A stretch of DNA of 27,795 nucleotides from positions 1-27,795 of the forward strand of contig CAKRRG010000038.1 of NCBI GenBank assembly GCA_934394545.1, written 5' to 3'. Below, piece by piece: positions 1-7,484 of this stretch. A program made the translations under genes and the position numbers. The notes under the pieces were generated by a model. The model had not been told where the DNA came from. It saw only the letters and a list, made by a program, of their open reading frames with translations, and searched no databases. Source of the DNA: an uncultured Blautia sp. GTDB lineage: Bacteria; Bacillota; Clostridia; Lachnospirales; Lachnospiraceae. How positions within the stretch are numbered: the first letter of the stretch is position 1; each line of letters opens with the position of its first letter.

Positions 1-62
1 GCGATAATGGTAGCTGCAGTACGGCTCAGCTCTTCATAATTCTTAACTTTAATTACTTTCAT
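1..62 (-). CDS. nagB: Glucosamine-6-phosphate deaminase, N-terminal fragment (cut by window edge)
   Basis: Only about 20 codons are inside the window, reading MKVIKVKNYEELSRTAATII on the minus strand. This resembles the N-terminus of NagB, which converts glucosamine-6-phosphate to fructose-6-phosphate and ammonia in GlcNAc and sialic acid catabolism. The ATG is at 62-60 and a GGAGAGG ribosome site lies 5-6 bases upstream of it. The gene is divergent from the histidine kinase operon, with 259 bases between the two starts. The assignment rests on a short N-terminal match plus the amino-sugar context, so it is likely but not certain. Confidence 0.6.
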   Translation of the reverse strand, partial: MKVIKVKNYEELSRTAATII

Positions 63-85
63 TTTACCTCTCCTTCTTTGTCAAT

Positions 86-103
86 AAGTGAGAATGATCA
101 CTT
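86..103. promoter_or_regulatory. Inverted repeat in the nagB leader, possible operator
   Basis: AAGTGA and TCACTT form a perfect 6-bp inverted repeat around a 6-base spacer, 24 bases upstream of the nagB-like start. The position would suit a repressor operator or a short leader hairpin. I do not recognise it as a known NagR or GntR-family box. The rest of 104-253 is AT-rich with T-runs and shows no gene. Confidence 0.3.
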
Positions 104-253
104 TAACAAGGTGCAAAAAAATAACGGCATTATCAGAATGCTGTCACGTAAAACCCCTGCCCTTGTTTTTTTAGACAATAACAGTATACCCTATATTTAG
201 GCGAAATGCTATAAATATTTCTGCTTTTTTTTGCTTTTTTTGGTGAAAACTAA

Positions 254-282
254 TTGCAAGTTTCGAAAGCTTTTCCTATAAT
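254..282 (+). promoter_or_regulatory. Sigma-A type promoter of the kinase-regulator operon
   Basis: TTGCAA (254-259) and a consensus TATAAT (277-282) are separated by 17 bases. Transcription would begin near 289, giving a leader of about 33 bases before the kinase ATG. The spacer carries the palindrome AAAGCTTT (266-273), which could be an operator but may be chance. Confidence 0.7.
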
Positions 283-321
283 GAATTCATAATATAGAAA
301 TTTACCCTGGGGATAAATAAA

Positions 322-2064
322 ATGAAAAAAAACTACACTCTGAAAAGGGAACTTACACTTCTGATGATACTGACCTCTGTATGTACTTTACTGTCTGTAT
401 GCGCAGCTGTTTTCTATGTCTTTTTCTCTTTCTTCTTTCAGAAAACACAGGAAGATATTGAATATGTACTTCGATATACCAGTCAGCAGTATGAGGCTCA
501 TATGCAGTTTATTGAGGATAGTGTGATCGCCATACGTCATAATACGGTACTGGATGATTTTTTTCAGAAAGAAGAATACGACCTGGAGGAAGTAGAACCA
601 CAGCTTTCTTACAGCATGGAGCTTTTTTCAGAGCGAAATATGGTGGAACGCCAGCTCCCTTTTGTTACTGGAATTTATCTGTTTAATAATGGGAATGAAT
701 GTATTTATGAACACTATTATGCTACTACACTGGCTGCCGGGAGAGAACAGAAGCGAAAATACGAAAACATGCAGCAGGAATTTAAAAGTACCAGTGACCA
801 GTACGCCTGTTTGTCCGATAAAGATGAATTAAATATTTTTTTTAGAATTTATGATGAAAATATGAGGGAAAAAGGAATCGGAATCGTGCAGATCAGTCAG
901 AGTGCGGTAGCGAAAGTTCTGGAAAAGGTACAGATGTATCATAATGGACGATGGGCTGTCCTGGATAAAAACGATCAGCTGCTTGTCTCAGAAGGAGCTC
1001 AGGAGCTGGTGAAAAAGCTGCAGACTTCTGAGAATTCATGGAATGGAACAAAAGACCTGGCGGGTACGAAGGTGATTGGTTATGGAAATCCTTGTGGATT
1101 TGGAGTACGTACAGTGATTTCAGTAGGGTATGGGAATATTTTTTCTATTTTGAAGCCCACTCTTTTTATCGTTCTTGTGGGCCTTATTGTGGTACTGGGA
1201 ATTGCATTTCTGGTTGCATATGCTATCAGCTACCGTTTCACCAAACCGGTTACCAGGATGATCCAAAGCATACAGGCTTTTGGAAAACCGGATCTGAATG
1301 CCAGAATGGAAGATTCCTCTATTCAGGAATTTCATGACATGGGAATCGTGTTTAATGAGATGGCAGACAGGATCGAATATCTGATCACTCAGGTTTACGA
1401 AAAAGAAATTGTGGCAGCCAGGTCTCAGGTAAAATATCTGCAGTCCCAGATAAATCCCCATTTCCAGTTTAATATTCTGGCTATGCTGAGTCTGAAAGCG
1501 AAAATGGCTGGAAACGAAGAGGTTTACGATGGACTGAATGCTTTTTCCAGACTGATGCAGGGTAAGATATTCCGGGAAAAAGAAATTAAGATAAAGGTAA
1601 AAGAGGAACTGGAAATCGTTCAGTTTTATTTATATCTGCAGAAAAGCCGTTACCAGGATAAACTGTCTTATGAGGTGAAGCTTGAAGATGAAAAAATCGG
1701 CGAAGATCTGATTCCCCGTCTTCTTATTGAGCCACTGGTGGAAAATGCAGTTTCACATGGTTTGGAACCAAAGCGTGAAAAAGGAAATCTGCAGGTTCTT
1801 TTATATGAAAGGGAAATGCTCTACATCTGGGTAAAAGATGATGGAGTAGGCGTTTGTCGGAATCAGACGAAGGCAGAGGAAAATAAAGAAAAAACTCCTC
1901 ATACCCATGTGGGCTGGGAAAATACAAAGAAAATGCTCCGGATCCTGTATGGAGATCATTACAAGTTTCAGGTCTGGAGCGAACCGGGAAAGGGAACGGA
2001 AATAGAAATTGCAGTTCCAATTGAAAGAGGTGGAAATTATGTGGAAAGTGATAGCAGCCGATGA
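322..2064 (+). CDS. Sensor histidine kinase, YesM-like (sugar two-component system)
   Basis: This is a 580-residue membrane kinase. A first membrane segment (about residues 9-37) is followed by an extracellular sensor region of about 240 residues, a second membrane segment (about 279-303) and a HAMP linker. The His_kinase-type phosphoacceptor motif QINPHFQFN has its histidine at residue 380. An N-box (EPLVENAVSHGL) and a G-box (KDDGVGV) make up the ATPase domain. The phosphoacceptor motif reads HFQFN rather than the common HFLYN. The downstream gene encodes an AraC-type regulator and overlaps this one by 26 bases, the usual YesM/YesN pairing. With binding-protein and permease genes following, the kinase probably senses an extracellular oligosaccharide, directly or through a binding protein. 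The start uses the ATG behind CTGGGGAT; the ligand is unknown. Confidence 0.9.
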   Translation: MKKNYTLKRELTLLMILTSVCTLLSVCAAVFYVFFSFFFQKTQEDIEYVLRYTSQQYEAHMQFIEDSVIAIRHNTVLDDFFQKEEYDLEEVEPQLSYSMELFSERNMVERQLPFVTGIYLFNNGNECIYEHYYATTLAAGREQKRKYENMQQEFKSTSDQYACLSDKDELNIFFRIYDENMREKGIGIVQISQSAVAKVLEKVQMYHNGRWAVLDKNDQLLVSEGAQELVKKLQTSENSWNGTKDLAGTKVIGYGNPCGFGVRTVISVGYGNIFSILKPTLFIVLVGLIVVLGIAFLVAYAISYRFTKPVTRMIQSIQAFGKPDLNARMEDSSIQEFHDMGIVFNEMADRIEYLITQVYEKEIVAARSQVKYLQSQINPHFQFNILAMLSLKAKMAGNEEVYDGLNAFSRLMQGKIFREKEIKIKVKEELEIVQFYLYLQKSRYQDKLSYEVKLEDEKIGEDLIPRLLIEPLVENAVSHGLEPKREKGNLQVLLYEREMLYIWVKDDGVGVCRNQTKAEENKEKTPHTHVGWENTKKMLRILYGDHYKFQVWSEPGKGTEIEIAVPIERGGNYVESDSSR

Positions 2065-2794
2065 TGAAGGATACATCAGAGAGGCCTTGCAGAAACTGAT
2101 AAACTGGGAAAAAATGGACTGTTCTCTGGAGAGTGTAGTCAGTGATGGACAGGAACTATTGGAGAAAATCAGGGGAGAAATGCCGGACATTGTGATCACA
2201 GATATACAGATGCCTGGTGTTGACGGATTAGAAGTATGTAAATATATATACGAAACCTGCCCGGAAACCCAGGTGATCATCCTTACCGCATATTCAGATT
2301 TTGAGTATGCCAAACGTGCCATTAAATACAGTGTATGTGAGTATGTGCTTAAGATTTCCATTATAGACGAACTTCCACTGGCAGTGGAAAAAGCAATCGG
2401 AAAGCTGTCCAGACTGAAAAAGGAAATCGAAATCCAGGAGCATACGAAGGCAGAAGAACCGGAATCACTGCTTGACCAGATTGAACAGTATCTGGAAGAA
2501 AATTTCCGCAAAAAGATCACGTTGGATGATATTGCAGATACCCTGCATGTGAACCGCAGCTATCTCAGCCGTTATTATAAGAATAAAACAGGTGTGAATC
2601 TGTTTGATGAGATTTTAATGAAACGGGTGGAAAAGGCAAAAGAATATCTGCAGAATACAGAGATGAAGACTTATGAGATTTCAGAAGCGGTAGGAGTGGA
2701 AGATGCTGGTTATTTTTCAAAAATGTTTAAAAAGATAACCGGGGTATCACCAAAAGAATTCAGGAAAAGAGAACAACATGAAGAGAAAAATTAG
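2039..2794 (+). CDS. Response regulator, YesN-like (REC plus AraC-type HTH)
   Basis: The protein has 251 residues. An N-terminal receiver has acidic residues D8-D9, phosphoacceptor D55 (TDIQMPGVDG), T83 and K105. Two AraC-type helix-turn-helix motifs occupy about 150-250, ending with the typical GVSPKEFRKR. The start is the ATG at 2039, behind AGAGGTGG at 2026-2033; a longer frame upstream has no good ribosome site. It overlaps the kinase end and is itself overlapped by the next gene, so the three are translationally coupled. One oddity is that the proline usually following the receiver lysine is replaced (VLKIS). It probably activates the downstream transporter promoter, whose -35 element is poor, but that is inference. 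Confidence 0.9.
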   Translation: MWKVIAADDEGYIREALQKLINWEKMDCSLESVVSDGQELLEKIRGEMPDIVITDIQMPGVDGLEVCKYIYETCPETQVIILTAYSDFEYAKRAIKYSVCEYVLKISIIDELPLAVEKAIGKLSRLKKEIEIQEHTKAEEPESLLDQIEQYLEENFRKKITLDDIADTLHVNRSYLSRYYKNKTGVNLFDEILMKRVEKAKEYLQNTEMKTYEISEAVGVEDAGYFSKMFKKITGVSPKEFRKREQHEEKN

Positions 2795-4037
2795 AGGCCT
2801 TTTCTTTCGTATTGGAATAGCTGGGGGTCTGCTCCTTGGAGGCTGCGGGAAAGAAGAAAAAGAGCCTGTAACTATCACAATGATTCATGCATGGGGTGGA
2901 ACTGGTGAAGATCATGTAGCTATGAGGGATATTTACGATGGATTTCAGAAGGAAAATCCGGACATTGAGGTGCAGCTGATCTCCATGCCAGGAAGAAAGG
3001 AAATGCTGCGTAAGGTGGAGGATATGATCATGGTGGGAGATATGCCGGATGTGATCACCTTCAGCGGTATGGGACAGAATACAACCTATGATTTTATTGT
3101 GGAAAATAATATGGCACTGGATATTATGCCCTATGTGAAAAAAGATGAAGAGTTTGCCTCCGATATTTCCCAGACCAATCTGAACTATTGGACTACAGAA
3201 GAAGGAAAGCTGTTTACAGTGTCAGATGTTTTGTCCTTAAGTGGTGGTTATTGGTATAATGAAGATATTCTGCACGCAGCTGGTGTAAAGGAAATTCCCA
3301 GGACCTGGGATGCTTTTCGCGGTATGTGCTACAAGATCTGGAAATGGTCGGAACGTGAGAATAATGAAATTGCTTCGCTTCAGACATCTCCGGAAGGCTA
3401 TCTTTATTTTATGGATCATATGCTTCTGGAAGAAGGTACAGAAAAGGACAGAAACGATATCGGTAAAATTTCAGAGGTGCTGAAAAGGCTGCAGGAAATT
3501 TATGTATATTCCACCTCCGAAAATGCAGAATACAGTTATCTGGATGAGACCAGATTGTTCAATGAAGGAAAGCTTGCCATATATGTGAATGGCGTATGGG
3601 GTGCGTCCCTGATTTCCGAAAACATCAATGCCAAGTATGCACTGCTTCCAACTACATCCAGGAAGAATCTGTCTTGTGAATCTGCCTGTTTTGGTTATGT
3701 GCTTGGAAAAAGTGGAAACGAACAGAAAGAGGAGGCTTCCATCCGATTTCTGAAATATATGTTAAGCAAGAAGGTGCAGACGCGGATTTTGGAGGAAACA
3801 GAGCAGATTCCGGCGAATAAGCAGGTAGCTCTGGATTCTTACGAGAAGGAAATGCCGCGGCTGTTTCAGGCTGCTTCCCTGGTGTTAAGTGCAGAGGATA
3901 AAATTGAAGTTCCGGATAATCTGTGGACTTATGAACAGAAAGCCTATTTTACAGAAAACATTTTCAGAGAGCTTACTGGTAAAGTTTCACCGGAAGCTTT
4001 TACCCGGCAGTTGGGTGAAATGAAAATAGATAAATAG
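2778..4037 (+). CDS. Sugar ABC transporter substrate-binding lipoprotein, first copy
   Basis: This 419-residue family 1 extracellular solute-binding protein has a basic N-terminus, a hydrophobic stretch and the lipobox L-G-G-C with C23, followed by charged KEEKEP, so it should be a membrane-anchored lipoprotein. AGGAAA (2762-2767) serves as the ribosome site and the gene overlaps the regulator by 17 bases. It is a paralogue of the binding protein at 4216: both share MRDIYD, NGVW-AS and the F-KYM-S--VQ block near the C-terminus. A terminator follows, so it is transcribed with the sensor genes rather than with the permeases. It may deliver ligand to the transporter or act as a sensing partner for the kinase; sequence alone does not decide. 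Confidence 0.88.
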   Translation: MKRKIRGLFFRIGIAGGLLLGGCGKEEKEPVTITMIHAWGGTGEDHVAMRDIYDGFQKENPDIEVQLISMPGRKEMLRKVEDMIMVGDMPDVITFSGMGQNTTYDFIVENNMALDIMPYVKKDEEFASDISQTNLNYWTTEEGKLFTVSDVLSLSGGYWYNEDILHAAGVKEIPRTWDAFRGMCYKIWKWSERENNEIASLQTSPEGYLYFMDHMLLEEGTEKDRNDIGKISEVLKRLQEIYVYSTSENAEYSYLDETRLFNEGKLAIYVNGVWGASLISENINAKYALLPTTSRKNLSCESACFGYVLGKSGNEQKEEASIRFLKYMLSKKVQTRILEETEQIPANKQVALDSYEKEMPRLFQAASLVLSAEDKIEVPDNLWTYEQKAYFTENIFRELTGKVSPEAFTRQLGEMKIDK

Positions 4038-4048
4038 GGAAAAGAAAG

Positions 4049-4091
4049 ATAAGGAAAATATTGCCGTCAGGTAAATATTTTCCTTATTTTT
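4049..4091 (+). terminator. Intrinsic terminator after the first binding-protein gene
   Basis: A perfect AT-rich stem pairs TAAGGAAAATATT (4050-4062) with AATATTTTCCTTA (4074-4086) around an 11-base loop. Pairing extends into flanking A and T runs, and TTTTT (4087-4091) follows. It ends the sensor operon 12 bases after its last stop codon. The upstream A-run might allow weak termination in the other direction too. Confidence 0.75.
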
Positions 4092-4137
4092 ATTGTGAAA
4101 ATGTCAATAAATACCTGTAAATTGCAAATGAGATTCA

Positions 4138-4166
4138 TTCAAAAATACCAAAAACAAGGGTAAAAT
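4138..4166 (+). promoter_or_regulatory. Probable promoter of the transporter operon
   Basis: TTCAAA (4138-4143) and TAAAAT (4161-4166) are 17 bases apart, giving a leader of about 43 bases. A perfect TATAAT also occurs at 4189-4194, but a transcript starting from it would begin at the ribosome site, and no -35 element precedes it. The weak -35 would suit activation by the AraC-type regulator encoded upstream. Confidence 0.4.
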
Positions 4167-4215
4167 AAGGACAGTTAAAGCAAAGATGTATAATTTATGA
4201 AGGAGGATTTTTGAA

Positions 4216-5493
4216 ATGAAGAAAAAAATGGTAAGTGTTTTACTGGCAGCAGCAATGGGGACTACTGCACTGGTTGGATTTGGAACCACTGCTTATGCAG
4301 ATGATGATGTTCTGGAATTTTACCATGGATATTACCAGGATGAGAGCGAGTGGGCTGCCGCTCAGGTTATGAGGGATATCTATGATGAGTTCGCAAAGGA
4401 ACATGCTGATGGATCCGTTACATTCAAACCAATCGCTGTAGAAAACAGAGATGACATTGTAAGTGCACAGGTTGCTGGTGGTTCCTTCCCGGATCTGGTA
4501 GATGTAGGCGGTGGTGGAGTTCCGCAGGCAGCACTTTCCCAGGATCTGGTATATGATCTGAAACCGTATATCGATGAAAATGGTCTGCAGGACGCAGTTG
4601 GTCTTAACTATACGCAGCATGATGTGGATGGTCATATTTATGCAGTGCATGATCAGATTGAGAGCCGTGGCTTATGGTATAATTCTGATATTTTTGAAAA
4701 AGCCGGAATTACAGAGGAGGCGTTTGCAGACTGGGATTCTTTTGGAGAAGCAATGGAAAAAATCCATGCTCTGGATGAGGATGTGTACGGATACATTGCA
4801 GGACAGGGCTCTAGCTATATTGTAAACACAGTTATGGCTTCTACAGATGAAGGCAAGAAAATGCTGGAATCTGAGTTGACAGAGGACACCATCAATTCAG
4901 AGGAATTTGCAGCTGCATTTAAGACTGCTGCAAATCTGGATCAGGCAAATGGTTCTGAGCATACTACAGATGATAACGGAAATCTTATGGCAGAATTTAA
5001 TACAAATGGTAAGGCTGGTGTTCTTTTCAATGGTGTATGGAATGCAAGTGGAATTGATGCGTCTTTAACAGATGCCATTGAGCCTGCTTTATTCCCTGGA
5101 AATATTGCAATTGCTTCTGCCGGTGGCGGACTTGCTGTGGCAAATAACATGAGTGATGAGAAAACAGAGCTTGCACTTGAGTTCATCAAATATATGACAA
5201 GTGCTGAGGTTCAGGAAAAAATCTTCACTGGCGTACAGGCAAATCCATGTAATACAACAGTTGATCTGAACGCACTTGCAGAAGAGAGTGATGACGCAGC
5301 TACCAGAAAACTTGCACAGGCTTGCTCTCAGGTAAATGAAGCGGATACTGTAGTGATTGATATGAACTATACCTGGGGTTCTGACGTGGACAAAGCCATT
5401 ATCAATGCATTGATGGAGTGTGCAGTATCCGGAACAGATATTGATGCAAGATTTGCAGCACTTCAGACAGAGCTGACCGCACTGGTTGCTTAA
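4216..5493 (+). CDS. Sugar ABC transporter substrate-binding protein, second copy, no lipobox cysteine
   Basis: A 425-residue family 1 solute-binding protein with a strong AGGAGG ribosome site (4201-4206). The signal peptide runs over residues 1-28. Residues 19-22 read L-V-G-F, where a lipoprotein would have L-V-G-C. There is no cysteine in the signal region, and an AYA signal-peptidase I site follows directly at 26-28. The protein therefore appears to be released rather than lipid-anchored, unusual for a Gram-positive importer. The mature part shows typical fold landmarks: RGLWYN, NGVWNAS, and KYMTSAEVQ near the C-terminus. It is paralogous to the binding protein at 2778. Two permeases follow after a terminator-like hairpin. 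The likely ligand is a fucosylated or related oligosaccharide, judged only from the fucosidase in the same gene run. Confidence 0.9.
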   Translation: MKKKMVSVLLAAAMGTTALVGFGTTAYADDDVLEFYHGYYQDESEWAAAQVMRDIYDEFAKEHADGSVTFKPIAVENRDDIVSAQVAGGSFPDLVDVGGGGVPQAALSQDLVYDLKPYIDENGLQDAVGLNYTQHDVDGHIYAVHDQIESRGLWYNSDIFEKAGITEEAFADWDSFGEAMEKIHALDEDVYGYIAGQGSSYIVNTVMASTDEGKKMLESELTEDTINSEEFAAAFKTAANLDQANGSEHTTDDNGNLMAEFNTNGKAGVLFNGVWNASGIDASLTDAIEPALFPGNIAIASAGGGLAVANNMSDEKTELALEFIKYMTSAEVQEKIFTGVQANPCNTTVDLNALAEESDDAATRKLAQACSQVNEADTVVIDMNYTWGSDVDKAIINALMECAVSGTDIDARFAALQTELTALVA

Positions 5494-5547
5494 GGCACAG
5501 AGAATAAAGAAGAAAGCTGCGATGAACAGAAACTATGAATGAAATAG

Positions 5548-5578
5548 AAGAGGGAGGGGAGAAATCTCTTCCCTTTTT
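5548..5578 (+). terminator. Attenuating hairpin between binding protein and permeases
   Basis: GGGAGGGGA (5552-5560) pairs with TCTCTTCCC (5565-5573), with two G-U pairs and a GAAA tetraloop. A/T pairs extend the base, and TTTTT (5574-5578) follows. The ribosome site of the first permease (GGAGG, 5579-5583) abuts the T-run. Such a partial terminator would give more binding protein than permease, common in sugar ABC operons. Confidence 0.7.
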
Positions 5579-5590
5579 GGAGGTATGAAT

Positions 5591-6526
5591 TTGGAAAATC
5601 AGAATGCTGCGAAAAAAAGAAAGAATAAACTGGGCACGCGGAGAAAAGGATTTATCATAGCATTTCTTGCGCCTACCTTGATCGCATTTTGCGTATTTTA
5701 TCTGTATCCCATTATTACGGTGTTTATCACTTCCTTCTGCAAATGGGATTATACCAATATTACCAGTCCGGAGTTTTTCGGTTGGAGCAATCTGTGGGAT
5801 AATTATGATTATATTTTTAACAAGTATCCATTTTTCTGGGAAGCACTGAAAAATTCAACCACCTGGGCCATTCTTGGTGCAGTGGTACAGATTCCCATTG
5901 CCACTTTAATCGCTCTGGCCCTGTCCAGAAAGGTAAAAGGTATTAAATTTATACGAAATGTTTATATTATTCCGAATATGATCTCAACTGCCGCTATGGG
6001 CATTGTATTTTTACAGTTGTACAACCCTTCTTATGGAATTATCAACCCAATCATTCGTCTTTTTAACAAAGAATTCAGGGATAATATCCTGCTTCTGAAA
6101 GGACCGGCTTTTGTGGCCATGACCTGTGCCTATATTTTCTTTACAGGAACTACAACTTTAATGATTCTGGGGAATATTATGGCAGTGCCGGAAGAGGTAA
6201 GAGAAGCAGCTATGTTGGATGGGGCAAGCGGTCTGAGACAGGACTGGTATATTACAATCCCTATGATCAAAGGAACTTTAAAAACAGTATCCGTTCTTGC
6301 TGCAACCTCCGGCTTCCTTCTTTATAACGAGGTTTATTTCCTGACAAAAGGAGCTGCAGGAACTTACAGTATCAGTTACATTATCCGCGAGCTTGCCATT
6401 ACCAGTCCGAGAACCCAGTTTGGACGTGCCAATGCAGTGGCAATGATCCAGATTTTGGCTGGGATGGTGATCATTCTGGTGATTAATTTTGTATACAGTA
6501 TTTCTTTCAGGAAAGAGAAAGAATAA
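5591..6526 (+). CDS. Sugar ABC transporter permease, MalF/UgpA type
   Basis: This is a roughly 311-residue inner permease with about six membrane segments and a charged, lysine-rich N-terminus. The cytoplasmic EAA loop reads EEVREAAMLDGASGLRQDW, the contact site for the ATPase. An ATG at 5585 lies only one base after GGAGG (5579-5583), whereas an in-frame TTG at 5591 lies seven bases after it, so TTG is preferred here; the difference is two residues. It pairs with the permease that follows after a 13-base gap. No ATP-binding gene is present in the locus, so a shared MsmK/UgpC-like ATPase encoded elsewhere is expected. Confidence 0.9.
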   Translation: MENQNAAKKRKNKLGTRRKGFIIAFLAPTLIAFCVFYLYPIITVFITSFCKWDYTNITSPEFFGWSNLWDNYDYIFNKYPFFWEALKNSTTWAILGAVVQIPIATLIALALSRKVKGIKFIRNVYIIPNMISTAAMGIVFLQLYNPSYGIINPIIRLFNKEFRDNILLLKGPAFVAMTCAYIFFTGTTTLMILGNIMAVPEEVREAAMLDGASGLRQDWYITIPMIKGTLKTVSVLAATSGFLLYNEVYFLTKGAAGTYSISYIIRELAITSPRTQFGRANAVAMIQILAGMVIILVINFVYSISFRKEKE

Positions 6527-6539
6527 GAAGGAAAAGAGG

Positions 6540-7400
6540 ATGAATATGAAAAAAACAAATACCCTGAAAGGTGTAAATAGTATGCCGGCGGGAACCAGGA
6601 TCGTGACTTACATTTGTCTTACGTGGGCGCTGATCGTGTCATTGCTTCCCCTTGGTTGGCTGGTTTTATCCAGTCTGAAAAAAGATCCTATGGCAAGACC
6701 TGGCTTTCAGCTTCCGGAATCCATTTGTCTGGATGGTTATATTTCTACATTTAAAGATTTGCATGTGCTGAGATATTTTGGAAACAGCCTTTTTGTTGCA
6801 GGCGTTTCCGTGGTAATCAGTGTGGTGATGATTTCCATGTCTGCATATGTGGTAGCGCGAATGGAATTCAGAGGAAAAGCACTGGTAAATGTACTTTTGT
6901 ATTCTACCATGTTTATCCCAGCCACAGCCCTTACTTATCCGGTATACAATCTGGTAAACCGCCTGCATTTATATGATACAAGATCTGCACTGATCCTGAT
7001 TTATTCCTGCAGTGGAATTGCAGTGAGCTTTTTTGTAATCAAAAACTATTACGACAATATCCCAAGAGAACTGGAAGAGGCGGCGAGAATTGACGGATGT
7101 GGGTATGTACAGACCTGGATGAAAGTAATTTTTCCAATTGCACGTCCGGGAATTATGACAGCAGCTGTGCTTGCATTTTTGAATAATTGGAATGAGTATT
7201 ACTGGGCCTCTCTTGTGCTGATCACAAGGGAAAAGCTGACAGTACCGGCGCTTTTGTCTACTTTTACAACTGCCTTTAACACCAATTATAACGGACTTTT
7301 TTCCGCTATGGTGATCATCATTCTTCCGCCTGTGCTTCTGTACTGTATTTTCAGCAGATTCTTTATTGAGGCACTGTCTGGTGGAGCCGTGAAAGGCTGA
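6540..7400 (+). CDS. Sugar ABC transporter permease, MalG/UgpE type
   Basis: A permease of about 286 residues with six predicted membrane segments. The EAA loop reads ELEEAARIDGCGYVQTW, and LNNWNEYYWA near the C-terminus is typical of the carbohydrate uptake CUT1 class. Two starts are possible: ATG 6540, seven bases after AAGGA (6528-6532), and ATG 6546, six bases after GAGG (6536-6539). A longer upstream frame overlaps the previous gene and has no merit. It completes the membrane channel with the preceding permease. The next gene is preceded by its own extended -10 element. Confidence 0.9.
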   Translation: MNMKKTNTLKGVNSMPAGTRIVTYICLTWALIVSLLPLGWLVLSSLKKDPMARPGFQLPESICLDGYISTFKDLHVLRYFGNSLFVAGVSVVISVVMISMSAYVVARMEFRGKALVNVLLYSTMFIPATALTYPVYNLVNRLHLYDTRSALILIYSCSGIAVSFFVIKNYYDNIPRELEEAARIDGCGYVQTWMKVIFPIARPGIMTAAVLAFLNNWNEYYWASLVLITREKLTVPALLSTFTTAFNTNYNGLFSAMVIIILPPVLLYCIFSRFFIEALSGGAVKG

Positions 7401-7450
7401 CAGGTGAAATGAAAGTTTTTTGATAAAAATGATGAATATATGAAATTTTC

Positions 7451-7459
7451 TGATATAAT
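7451..7459 (+). promoter_or_regulatory. Extended -10 promoter before the fucosidase
   Basis: TGATATAAT gives a consensus TGn extension and a perfect TATAAT (7454-7459), about 12 bases before the fucosidase ribosome site. There is no convincing -35 at 16-18 bases, as often seen with extended -10 promoters. It would allow the catabolic genes to be transcribed apart from the transporter. Confidence 0.5.
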
Positions 7460-7484
7460 GAAAAGAAGACAGGAGAATCGAAAT

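Noticed and set aside
4189..4194. Perfect TATAAT just before the second binding-protein gene
   Set aside because: A transcript from it would start on the ribosome site, and there is no -35 at 16-18 bases, so the element at 4138-4166 is preferred.
7440..7484. Longer N-terminus for the fucosidase
   Set aside because: It would begin upstream of the TATAAT box, and the ribosome site AGGAGA fits the ATG at 7485.
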